A DNA stretch of 7,575 nucleotides from Cyclobacteriaceae bacterium (GTDB taxonomy: Bacteria > Bacteroidota > Bacteroidia > Cytophagales > Cyclobacteriaceae). The translations under genes were made by a program, and so were the position numbers. A model generated the notes under the pieces. It was not told where the DNA came from. It made no database searches and saw only the letters and a program-made list of their open reading frames with translations. Below are positions 1 to 6,117 of this stretch, in pieces (within the stretch, counting starts at the first letter, position 1; each line of letters begins with the position of its first letter). The stretch covers positions 1-7,575 of the forward strand of contig CANHCD010000090.1 in NCBI GenBank assembly GCA_947458795.1, in the 5' to 3' direction.

Positions 1-855
1 ACGAAAGGATATTTTGACGCCATCTTCTCGTTCAGAAAATAACGCTGCTAATTTCACTCCTTGCAAAGATAAGGCATAATTCACCAAACCCTCTGTGTCG
101 CCAGTCTGACTTTGATATTTTTTAAGATCTTTTTTACTGATCACAAAATAGGCCAAATGCAAATCTTCCCGCACTACCAACCGCTTTGTGATGGCAAAGC
201 CAATGAATTTGAGCCTATTTAGGGAATTGGAATCGTAAATCAGGTTTGCAATCTCTGTCGCATTTGCTCCAGCCTCCAACAATTCTGCAACCACTAGATG
301 GACATTTTTGGTGGTATTGGGGTGACGAAAACCTCCGGTATCTGTCAAAATTCCCGCGTAAAGACAAGCCGCAATGTGCCTATCAATCAGCTCTTTATCG
401 CCAAAAGAGACTATCAATTCATAGACGAGTTCGCAGGTGGCTGCTGCCTGGGTACTCCACAATCTATGGTGTGCGAAATCCTCAGGATCTTGGTGGTGAT
501 CAATATTGACAATGAAGGCATTGGATTGGCGAATCAGTTCCCCCAATTCGTTTACCCGACTTAAAACCGAGAAATCAAGGCAGAAAATCAATTCGGCCTT
601 TTCCAACTTCCCTAAAGCTTTCTTGTGATCTCGTTCCTTGGAAAAATCCAAGACTTGATCATTGCCTTTCATCCAAGTCAAAAAGTAAGGATAGTCGGAG
701 GGAGTGATGACCGTTACCTCGTGCCCTTTCTTGATTAGGTAGTTTGAAAGTCCCAAGGAAGAGCCCAAGGCGTCTGCATCAGGCTTCACATGAGTGGTAA
801 TGACGATTTTCCTAGGGGAGGAAAGTTTTTGAATAAGCGTACCTAAAGCTTCCAT
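1..855 (-). CDS. nrnA: DHH/DHHA1 phosphoesterase, bifunctional oligoribonuclease/pAp phosphatase NrnA type (C-terminus off window)
   Basis: Reading the minus strand from the ATG at 855 gives 285 residues open to the left edge. The N-terminal DHH domain is clear: HVKPDADALGSSLGL at residues 22-36 supplies the first metal-binding His/Asp set (D26, D28). An Asp ends a beta strand in IFCLDFS (D94), the signature D119-H120-H121 follows, and LTDTGGFRHPNTT around residues 170-182 carries the conserved Asp D172. The last visible residues, REDGVKISFR, match the start of the C-terminal DHHA1 half. Family members run to about 335-340 residues, so roughly 50 residues, including the expected GGGH-type substrate loop, lie outside the window. 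In the known family these soluble Mn-dependent enzymes degrade 2-5 nt RNA and dephosphorylate 3'-phosphoadenosine 5'-phosphate. The gene is divergent from ndk across 185 bp. A weaker alternative is another DHH subfamily member; the order and spacing of motifs favours NrnA. Confidence 0.9.
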   Translation of the reverse strand, partial: MEALGTLIQKLSSPRKIVITTHVKPDADALGSSLGLSNYLIKKGHEVTVITPSDYPYFLTWMKGNDQVLDFSKERDHKKALGKLEKAELIFCLDFSVLSRVNELGELIRQSNAFIVNIDHHQDPEDFAHHRLWSTQAAATCELVYELIVSFGDKELIDRHIAACLYAGILTDTGGFRHPNTTKNVHLVVAELLEAGANATEIANLIYDSNSLNRLKFIGFAITKRLVVREDLHLAYFVISKKDLKKYQSQTGDTEGLVNYALSLQGVKLAALFSEREDGVKISFR

Positions 856-898
856 TAATTTGATTCAGCTGCACTTTTGGCTCCGGAGCGAGCAAAGG

Positions 899-940
899 TC
901 AGTAAATTTTAGACAATTCCCAAAGCATCAAATTTACTGA
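899..940. repeat. Perfect 11-bp inverted repeat in the nrnA-ndk divergent region
   Basis: TCAGTAAATTT at 899-909 is exactly complementary to AAATTTACTGA at 930-940, with a 20-base spacer; centres of the arms are 31 bp apart, about three helical turns. The right arm overlaps the candidate minus-strand -7 box of nrnA, and its end runs into a tandem TACTGA TACTGA at 935-946. It could be an operator for a dimeric or looping regulator, or a hairpin in the nrnA leader if transcription starts further upstream. The arms are AT-rich, so chance is possible. No regulator is encoded nearby. Confidence 0.6.
929..936 (-). promoter_or_regulatory. Candidate Bacteroidota -7 box for nrnA
   Basis: On the minus strand this reads TAAATTTG, an exact match to the Bacteroidota -7 consensus TAnnTTTG, about 74 bases upstream of the nrnA ATG. 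No good TTTG -33 element is found 19 bases upstream (the sequence there reads TCAT), so the call rests on the -7 box and its location alone. It lies within the right arm of the inverted repeat, where a bound protein would block initiation. Confidence 0.3.
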
Positions 941-976
941 TACTGAAGCAACTACATGAGAATTCTATTCCACCCA

Positions 977-1007
977 TTTATTTATGAATCAAAAAGCGCT
1001 AATTTTG
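977..1007 (+). promoter_or_regulatory. Candidate Bacteroidota-type promoter for ndk
   Basis: TTTA at 977-980 (one mismatch to the -33 TTTG), a spacer of exactly 19 bases, then TAATTTTG at 1000-1007, a full match to the -7 consensus TAnnTTTG. Transcription would begin near 1013-1015 and leave a leader of about 27 bases before the ndk ATG. The consensus is established for Bacteroidota housekeeping sigma factor; its use here is inferred. Confidence 0.55.
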
Positions 1008-1040
1008 CAGCCGAAATAAACCAATGAAACTCCAAATCCC

Positions 1041-1463
1041 ATGGCAGGAACCAGAACATTCACCATGATTAAGCCAGATGCTTTCGAAGCAGGCAATGCA
1101 GGTGCAATCTTAAAAATGATTGAAGCAGCAGGTTTTAAAATCGTTGCTCTAAAAGCTACCCGACTCAGCCCAGCATTGGCTGGAAAGTTTTATGAGGTAC
1201 ATAGCGAAAGACCTTTCTACAAGGACCTTTGCAACTACATGTCTTCTGGAGCAATTATCGCTGCTATTCTAGAAAAAAATAATGCAGTAGAAGATTTCCG
1301 TACCCTAATCGGAGCTACCAACCCTGCCAACGCAGCTGAGGGAACCATCCGTAAAATCTTCGCTAAATCCATTGAAGCCAATGCCGTTCACGGTTCTGAC
1401 TCTGATGAAAATGCAGCCATTGAAGGAAGCTTCTTCTTCAACCAATACGAGCGAGTACTTTAA
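1041..1463 (+). CDS. ndk: Nucleoside diphosphate kinase
   Basis: A 140-residue protein of the usual Ndk length. It transfers the gamma phosphate of ATP to NDPs and dNDPs through a phosphohistidine intermediate and keeps nucleoside triphosphate pools balanced in the cytoplasm. The signature NAVHGSDSDENA holds the catalytic His at H117, with N114 just before it. K11 in TMIKPDA, the HSERPFY segment (54-60) and R104 in GTIRK are the other expected nucleotide-site residues. The chosen ATG gives the typical N-terminus MAGTRTFTMIKPDA. An ATG 17 bases upstream is in another frame and stops after 14 codons. No Shine-Dalgarno sequence is visible; the leader is A-rich, as is common in Bacteroidota. It is monocistronic: a promoter candidate lies just upstream and a strong terminator just downstream. 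Confidence 0.98.
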   Translation: MAGTRTFTMIKPDAFEAGNAGAILKMIEAAGFKIVALKATRLSPALAGKFYEVHSERPFYKDLCNYMSSGAIIAAILEKNNAVEDFRTLIGATNPANAAEGTIRKIFAKSIEANAVHGSDSDENAAIEGSFFFNQYERVL

Positions 1464-1481
1464 TACTCCCTCCTAAAAATT

Positions 1482-1515
1482 AAAAAAGCGGCCCATCAAA
1501 CAGGCCGCTTTTTTT
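1482..1515. terminator. Bidirectional rho-independent terminator between ndk and the desaturase gene
   Basis: AAAAAAGCGGCC (1482-1493) pairs perfectly with GGCCGCTTTTTT (1503-1514) around a 9-base loop. The 6-bp GC core is flanked by an A-run on the left and a T-run (1509-1515) on the right, so both strands carry a stem followed by a U-tract. It lies 18 bases after the ndk stop and 16 bases after the stop of the convergent desaturase gene, and should terminate both transcripts. Confidence 0.92.
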
Positions 1516-1530
1516 GCTTTTGGTCAAGGC

Positions 1531-3003
1531 TTACTTTTTCAGATCTGGAATGTCCTCGGACATAATTTTTGCAGAGAGTAATGCCAAAGGAATCCCTCCC
1601 CCCGGATGCACGGATCCTCCACAGAAGTATAAACTCTTCAGCTGGCTAGAAAAGTTGGGATGTCGCAAAAACGCAGCAAACCGGGTGTTCGAACTATTCC
1701 CGTACAAGGCGCCCTGAGCTGATGAGGTTTTGAATTCAATACTCCTGGGGTCTAAAACTTCCTCGAAGTCAATCAATTGTTCAATATCGGCATGCAAGAG
1801 ACGACTCAGCTTCGCAAGTATGTCCTTCTTGGCCTTTGCAATCAGCTGATCCCAATCTTGACCTTGGTTATTCGGAACATTGATCATCGTAAACCAATTC
1901 ATGGAGCCAAGCGGCGCATCGTCTGGCTTACAGATTGAGGTACAGTTGATGTACACTGTCGGATCCTCATAAATCGTCCCTTTCCGAAATAGGTGTTCAA
2001 ACTCCTGCTCGTAATCCACCGAAAAAAAGATATTGTGCATGCCTATTTCTTCAAAAACCTGGGAAATGCCCCAGTAAAAGATCAGCGCAGAGCTTGACTT
2101 TGGCTGCTCCAACAGCTTTTTGGGCTGCACCTGCTTTTTGAGAATCGTCTTGTAGGCATTGACCATATCCATGTTATTCACCACAATATCTCCGCTTACT
2201 ACCTTACCCTGCACGCGAAGTCCGCAGGCCCGTTGATTCTCCACGAGAATTTCTTCTACCGGTGCATTGAAATGATAGCGAACGCCCAAGGACTGGGCCA
2301 ACTTATACAAGCTAATGCTGATGTCGTGCATGCCTTGCTTCGGGAAATAGGCCCCTAGATTAAACTCCAGGTGGGGAATGATGGTCAAGGTTGCCGGTGT
2401 CTGGTAGGGGTCCGAACCGTTGTAGGTGGCATACCTGTTGAAGAGCTGCACCAATTTGGGGTCCTTCAAATGTTGGGTATTGAAGGCATTCATGGTAGAG
2501 AAAAGACCCAGTTTCCCTAAATTTAAGTAGGCCTTTCTTGCCTGTGGACCGATCCAAGTACTCAATTTGTGTAAGGAGCGGTGCATAAACAAAGGAGAAA
2601 GGTGCTCGTAAATAAATGCAGATCGCTTCAGCACCTCTTTGATTCCTTGTTCAGAAACCCCTAATTCCGAGGCTACTTCAGTTGCAAAGCGCACTGGGTC
2701 AGCCCAAGCTTTGACTTTCTTGCCGTCCTCCCAAAAATAATGGCACACCACATCTAGGCGATCGTATTCAAAGTGCTCTTTTGGATTTTTGCCTGCTAGC
2801 TGAAACAATTCTTCCACCTGTTCGGGCAAGGTAAATAAGGAGGGACCCGCATCAAAACGATATCCCTTCCCCTCAATCGCCGTAAGCTTTCCTCCAGGAT
2901 AGGCATTGGCTTCAAATACCTCCACCTGATATCCTTTCACCGCCAAACGGATGGAGGCCGCAATGCCGGCAATGCCCGAACCAACTACTAGCGCTTTTTT
3001 CAT
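1531..3003 (-). CDS. crtD: CrtI/CrtD-family carotenoid desaturase, probably the 1-hydroxycarotenoid 3,4-desaturase type
   Basis: A 490-residue FAD-dependent amine-oxidase-fold protein of normal length for the phytoene desaturase family. The N-terminus has the dinucleotide-binding motif GSGIAG (8-13), with E31 ending the second beta strand (VEVFEA), then YPGGKL and the RFDAGPSLFTLP segment near residues 48-60. The C-terminus has the family's FAD-contacting block, CGGSVHPGGGIPLALLSAK at 461-479. Such enzymes introduce double bonds into C40 carotenoids at the membrane. The GPSLFTLP form, as I recall the families, resembles Bacteroidota CrtD-like proteins rather than their CrtI, which carries a GPSWYWMPD-like segment; this subclass call is from memory and less sure than the family. 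No other carotenoid gene is in view. It is the last gene of the minus-strand run, 70 bp after the 2H phosphoesterase, with no clear promoter in that gap, and ends at the shared terminator. Confidence 0.82.
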   Translation of the reverse strand: MKKALVVGSGIAGIAASIRLAVKGYQVEVFEANAYPGGKLTAIEGKGYRFDAGPSLFTLPEQVEELFQLAGKNPKEHFEYDRLDVVCHYFWEDGKKVKAWADPVRFATEVASELGVSEQGIKEVLKRSAFIYEHLSPLFMHRSLHKLSTWIGPQARKAYLNLGKLGLFSTMNAFNTQHLKDPKLVQLFNRYATYNGSDPYQTPATLTIIPHLEFNLGAYFPKQGMHDISISLYKLAQSLGVRYHFNAPVEEILVENQRACGLRVQGKVVSGDIVVNNMDMVNAYKTILKKQVQPKKLLEQPKSSSALIFYWGISQVFEEIGMHNIFFSVDYEQEFEHLFRKGTIYEDPTVYINCTSICKPDDAPLGSMNWFTMINVPNNQGQDWDQLIAKAKKDILAKLSRLLHADIEQLIDFEEVLDPRSIEFKTSSAQGALYGNSSNTRFAAFLRHPNFSSQLKSLYFCGGSVHPGGGIPLALLSAKIMSEDIPDLKK

Positions 3004-3073
3004 GGAGTTAAGGAGATGGATATAAATCAGTTTTTCAAGGCAAATTGTTTCATCAGACCTGAAAAATTGTGGA

Positions 3074-3664
3074 TTAGGTAGATTCTTTCGTTGCTATTGG
3101 CTGCACATTCTCTGAATTACCTCCGAAAATTAAAGGGGACACCGCTTTCCATCGGCCTTCCACTTTTTTCAACAGATAGGCCTGCTCGACCAAAAACTCC
3201 CCTTGGTCTGCATTTTTGCGGGCATAGGCTAGTACTTCCTCAAAATGGGTAGGCTTCAAATCCTTGTAAGCCATGGTCACATGTGGCTGAAAGTTTCGGT
3301 CACTTAGTTCTTCGACCAGGTGCAAGGATCTTTTGCAAAAGCTCCGCAAAGTAGTTTGGAGCTGCACCAAGGATTCGGAGGTGGCTACTTGTTGGTGGAT
3401 ATTTCTCCTTCCAAAATGTCCAATGCCGGCAAGTTGGAGTTGAAAAGGCGCTTGTGTTTCCAATAGAGTGGTGAGCCGCAGTCCCAATTCTCTTTCTTTT
3501 GCCTCTTTGTAACGAAAAGGCATCTTCAGGGTAAGGTGGGCAGGAGATTGAAGGGCGTGTTTTACTTGAAATTGGGCCGCAATACCCTGTTTAAGCTTGT
3601 TGAACTGGGACTCGAGTGCAGGCGGAAGAAGCAGTCCTATAAAGTACTTGCCCGTTCCTTTCAT
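3074..3664 (-). CDS. 2H phosphoesterase superfamily protein (2'-5' RNA ligase/ThpR-like)
   Basis: A 196-residue protein with the two HxTx motifs that define the 2H superfamily: H43-L-T-L in SPAHLTLKMPF and H128-V-T-M in FQPHVTMAYKD, 85 residues apart as expected for a pseudo-two-fold bilobal fold. The N-terminal strand KYFIGLLLPP is also typical of the LigT/ThpR branch. Known members act on 2',3'-cyclic phosphate or 2'-5' linkages in RNA or on small cyclic nucleotides, so soluble phosphodiesterase or ligase activity is likely, but the substrate cannot be read from the sequence. Its ATG overlaps the TGA of the upstream methyltransferase gene in an ATGA tetranucleotide, which suggests translational coupling. 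The tail after about residue 180 (GGNSENVQ onwards) looks unstructured. No signal peptide or membrane segment is seen. Confidence 0.88.
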   Translation of the reverse strand: MKGTGKYFIGLLLPPALESQFNKLKQGIAAQFQVKHALQSPAHLTLKMPFRYKEAKERELGLRLTTLLETQAPFQLQLAGIGHFGRRNIHQQVATSESLVQLQTTLRSFCKRSLHLVEELSDRNFQPHVTMAYKDLKPTHFEEVLAYARKNADQGEFLVEQAYLLKKVEGRWKAVSPLIFGGNSENVQPIATKEST

Positions 3665-4608
3665 GCCTCAGCTTTTTTTCCAGGCTTGATACAAAAGAAA
3701 CAGGCCTGGTCACCAACACCTTCCTGATTGTATTGAATCGCCTTTTGCTCCCATTCCGCCAGCTGTTTTTCAGAAAAATAGGTCCTAATTTTTCCGATGT
3801 CCAACTTCTCTCCCTGCTCATAGAGTGCTGTACCCCAAAACTGGAAGGAGGTAGAATCAAAAACAATTTCCTGAATCTCAAAGCCACAACGCTGTGCTAC
3901 TGCTACGAATCCTGTGGTACTTGGAATTGTCAAATGCCTAGGAGCATCCAACTGGACCCAAAGGGGACCTTTTTCTTTCCACACTTTCGCATCTGAAACA
4001 GGACAGCGGACCAAGAGGACACCCCCAGGATTTAACCGTTCAAAACAGGTCTTTAATACCTGCTCAGGATCCGCCATGTGTTCGAATGAATGATGCAGCA
4101 TGACCACATCAAAAAAGCGATCGGTTTGGCCAAATTCCTTATTCCACAGCTTGAGGCCAGGGCCTAACTGGCTTTCATTCTCCAAAAAGGGGTCAAAACC
4201 ATGCAAATTCTTAAATCCAGAAACATGGAGTTCATACAATAGCTGACCATTGCCGCAGCCAACGTCTGCGATGGAATCTGAAAAGTTAAGGTTAAGTTTT
4301 TTGAGCCAATATCCCCCAAAGGGCGGTAAAAAGAATTTCAATCCAGTAGCGAAATAGGCTCGAATTCGGATTTTTTTAAGAAGATTTCGCAGGATGCCAG
4401 AAGGCTGAAGTACGCCAAAGGAATAATAATTGCTAGGGTAGTACGAACCAAGATCTTCGGGGATACTCAAAAGCTGTATGGAACCACAAGAAGGACAGGA
4501 AGCATAAGTAAACTCCCCTCCAAGTCCGAGCATGCGCTCTGTAGCTAAAAAATTGGTTCCTTGAGTTGAATGACAGTAGCGACAAGTGCTTGTCGACTCA
4601 ATAGGCAT
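3661..4608 (-). CDS. Class I SAM-dependent methyltransferase with N-terminal zinc-ribbon-like Cys motifs
   Basis: A protein of 315 residues from the preferred ATG at 4608; an in-frame GTG at 4614 would add two residues. Two CxxC pairs near the N-terminus (CRYC at about 9-12 and CPSC at 38-41) probably bind a structural zinc. The SAM domain follows: motif I ADVGCGNGQLL at about 114-124, the acidic strand end GFDPF at 137-141, HHSFEHM in the motif IV region near 172-178, and LNPGGVLLVRCP near 192-203. A DAPRHL segment near 221-226 is typical of this Methyltransf_23-like group in polysaccharide and natural-product loci. The start lies inside the 3' end of the sugar phosphotransferase gene (11-bp overlap, 17 bp if GTG is used), and its stop overlaps the next start, so the three genes appear co-translated. 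A role in methylating a surface glycan or sugar nucleotide precursor is inferred from context; an O-, N- or C-methyl target cannot be distinguished. Confidence 0.88.
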   Translation of the reverse strand: MPIESTSTCRYCHSTQGTNFLATERMLGLGGEFTYASCPSCGSIQLLSIPEDLGSYYPSNYYSFGVLQPSGILRNLLKKIRIRAYFATGLKFFLPPFGGYWLKKLNLNFSDSIADVGCGNGQLLYELHVSGFKNLHGFDPFLENESQLGPGLKLWNKEFGQTDRFFDVVMLHHSFEHMADPEQVLKTCFERLNPGGVLLVRCPVSDAKVWKEKGPLWVQLDAPRHLTIPSTTGFVAVAQRCGFEIQEIVFDSTSFQFWGTALYEQGEKLDIGKIRTYFSEKQLAEWEQKAIQYNQEGVGDQACFFCIKPGKKAEA

Positions 4609-5968
4609 TTTCACGATTGAATAGCAACTCGTAAACGGTTTTGACCATAATCTCCATGTCTAGGAGAAAAGACCAATTGTTGATGTAGAAATAATCCAAC
4701 CGCACGCGTGACCGTATCTGGAAGGAATTTTCGATTTCTCCTCGGTAACCCCTTACCTGAGCCAAGCCTGTAATTCCTGGCTTAATTTTGTGGCGAGAAT
4801 TGTAGCGATCAATTTGAGTTCGGAAGGTGTCATTCATCGGCAAAGTATGCGGTCTAGGACCTACAATCGACATACTTCCCATCAGCACATTCAAAAACTG
4901 TGGCATCTCATCCAAAGAAGTCTTTCGAAGAAATGCCCCAATCGCTGTAACTCTTGGGTCATTCTTGATGGCCTGATGCGAGTCAGCATAATCATTTGGT
5001 GTCATGGAACGAAACTTCAGGCAGCTAAAGACCTTGTTGTTTAGTCCATTTCGATCCTGAATAAAAAATATAGGACCTCTGGATTCCAACTTGATTAATA
5101 TTCCTACCAAAGGAATAAGCCAAGAAAGGATAAATACAGTTACAAAGCTGGCAAATGCAAGGTCGAAAACCCGTTTTGCAAAGCTATTCAACGGATGATC
5201 CAGGGGAGTTTCATTGACATTGATGACAAAGAAATCTCCATAGCGGGAGAAGGATAGATTTTTTTCCAGTTGAAGACTCTTCCCTGGAATCATTTTTACC
5301 TTGATGTAATGTTCGTCTGCAAAATCAATTACGCGCTTTACGAGGCTAGCATCCAACTTTTCATGGATGTAAATTAGGTCAAGATTCATCTTTGGTGCTA
5401 CCTCAAATAAGTCTCCAATCTCCCCGCGAGTTTGTTCACAATCCGATTGATCGTCAAAGTATCCCAAAAAATTGATTCCAAAATCCTTACGGATTCGAAG
5501 CACATCCACGAGTCTTGGACTGGTTGCTCCCTTGCCTACAATGATTGCATTCTGGAAGTTTTTCCCGGATGCCCTGTATCTTTTAAGAATCAGTTGTACA
5601 CCAACCCTGAAAAATCCCATCAGGAAGCCAAGCGTAATGCCTAAAGAGCCAATTTGAATCCAGCGGTAATTGCCAACTTGAAGAGGGGTCCAAAGAATAG
5701 CTGTAGCACCTAAAAACCAAAGAAGCGAAACTGAAAACCTGCTTAAGGTATCTTCGTACTCTTCAGTTCTCCCAACCTTGTAATCTTTGCGAAGTATTGA
5801 AATCAAAATCCACAGCAGGGCCAAAGGCAAGTAGGCAGAAAACTCAGTTTCCCCCAAAACATGAAAACGTTGTAAAAAGAAGTTAGCTACCGCCAAAGAG
5901 AGTAGGCATGCAAAAAAATCACTGGCCGTAAACAGCCATGGAAAATACGTATCAAATCTTCTCTTCAT
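4598..5968 (-). CDS. Polyprenyl-phosphate sugar-1-phosphate transferase (WcaJ-like polyprenyl glycosylphosphotransferase)
   Basis: A 456-residue inner-membrane protein with the usual architecture. Four hydrophobic segments lie near residues 11-31, 44-59, 80-96 and 104-127. A Rossmann-like CoA-binding_3 region begins at NAIIVGKGA (140-148), a further hydrophobic segment spans about 269-293, and the C-terminal bacterial sugar transferase domain follows. That domain shows CLKFRSM (316-322), LRKTSLDEMPQFLNVL (347-362) with the catalytic-type Asp-Glu pair D353-E354, SIVGPRPH (367-374) and KPGITGLAQVRGYRG (396-410). The family transfers a hexose-1-phosphate from a UDP-sugar to undecaprenyl phosphate, the first step of exopolysaccharide, capsule or O-antigen assembly. 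Which sugar is used is not determined here. The ATG is followed by the typical basic MKRRFDTY start. It is the first gene of the minus-strand run and lies downstream of a divergent control region with a palindrome. Confidence 0.95.
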   Translation of the reverse strand: MKRRFDTYFPWLFTASDFFACLLSLAVANFFLQRFHVLGETEFSAYLPLALLWILISILRKDYKVGRTEEYEDTLSRFSVSLLWFLGATAILWTPLQVGNYRWIQIGSLGITLGFLMGFFRVGVQLILKRYRASGKNFQNAIIVGKGATSPRLVDVLRIRKDFGINFLGYFDDQSDCEQTRGEIGDLFEVAPKMNLDLIYIHEKLDASLVKRVIDFADEHYIKVKMIPGKSLQLEKNLSFSRYGDFFVINVNETPLDHPLNSFAKRVFDLAFASFVTVFILSWLIPLVGILIKLESRGPIFFIQDRNGLNNKVFSCLKFRSMTPNDYADSHQAIKNDPRVTAIGAFLRKTSLDEMPQFLNVLMGSMSIVGPRPHTLPMNDTFRTQIDRYNSRHKIKPGITGLAQVRGYRGEIENSFQIRSRVRLDYFYINNWSFLLDMEIMVKTVYELLFNRENAY

Positions 5969-5994
5969 AAAAATATAAAACTAGTACATCCGTC

Positions 5995-6018
5995 TTTTGT
6001 CAAAAAGAATTGACAAAA
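5995..6018. repeat. Perfect 9-bp inverted repeat upstream of the sugar phosphotransferase gene
   Basis: TTTTGTCAA (5995-6003) and TTGACAAAA (6010-6018) are exact complements separated by 6 bases. The centre is about 38 bases upstream of the minus-strand ATG, inside a 149-bp divergent intergenic region. The shape is that of an operator for a homodimeric regulator; as RNA it would fold a 9-bp, AU-rich hairpin with a hexaloop in the phosphotransferase leader. It is not followed by a T-run close enough to look like a terminator. Confidence 0.6.
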
Positions 6019-6074
6019 ATTGGAGTTGAGGAAGGAAACTTTGTAAAATTAAGAAAGAAATTCTCAAGGCTTAT

Positions 6075-6082
6075 TACTTTTG
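6075..6082 (+). promoter_or_regulatory. Candidate Bacteroidota -7 box for the plus-strand methyltransferase gene
   Basis: TACTTTTG matches the TAnnTTTG consensus exactly and sits 35 bases before the ATG, which would give a leader of about 30 bases. The position expected for the -33 element (about 6052-6055) reads AGAA, not TTTG; a TTTG at 6040-6043 is too far upstream. The call therefore rests on one half of the promoter. Confidence 0.3.
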
Positions 6083-6117
6083 GATAAATTTCTAACCTTC
6101 CAAGGAACAAAAAGTAC

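Noticed and set aside
246..564. Plus-strand open frames of 87-88 codons opposite the first gene.
   Set aside because: They are antisense shadows of the DHH phosphoesterase, whose minus-strand frame carries all the family motifs through this stretch.
1024..1068. A 14-codon plus-strand ORF (MKLQIPWQEPEHSP) that starts 17 bases before the ndk ATG and overlaps its 5' end.
   Set aside because: It has no ribosome site and would lie about 10 bases from the predicted transcript start. Such short ORFs are expected by chance, and nothing suggests translational control of ndk.
3031..3066. An imperfect hairpin (TTTTTC-A-AGG against CCT-GAAAAA, 17-base loop) between the 2H phosphoesterase and the desaturase.
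   Set aside because: The stem is short, bulged and AU-rich, and no T-run follows it in the direction of transcription. It is too weak to call a terminator or a regulatory element.
3591..3887. A 98-codon minus-strand frame across the junction of the 2H phosphoesterase and the methyltransferase, and similar frames inside other genes.
   Set aside because: They overlap strongly supported genes in another frame, show no recognisable domain and have compositions typical of out-of-frame translation.
5976..6004. A possible minus-strand promoter for the sugar phosphotransferase: TTTG (6004-6001) with TAGTTTTA (5983-5976).
   Set aside because: The -7 box has a mismatch at the key final G, the spacer is 17 rather than 19 bases, and transcription would begin almost at the ATG.
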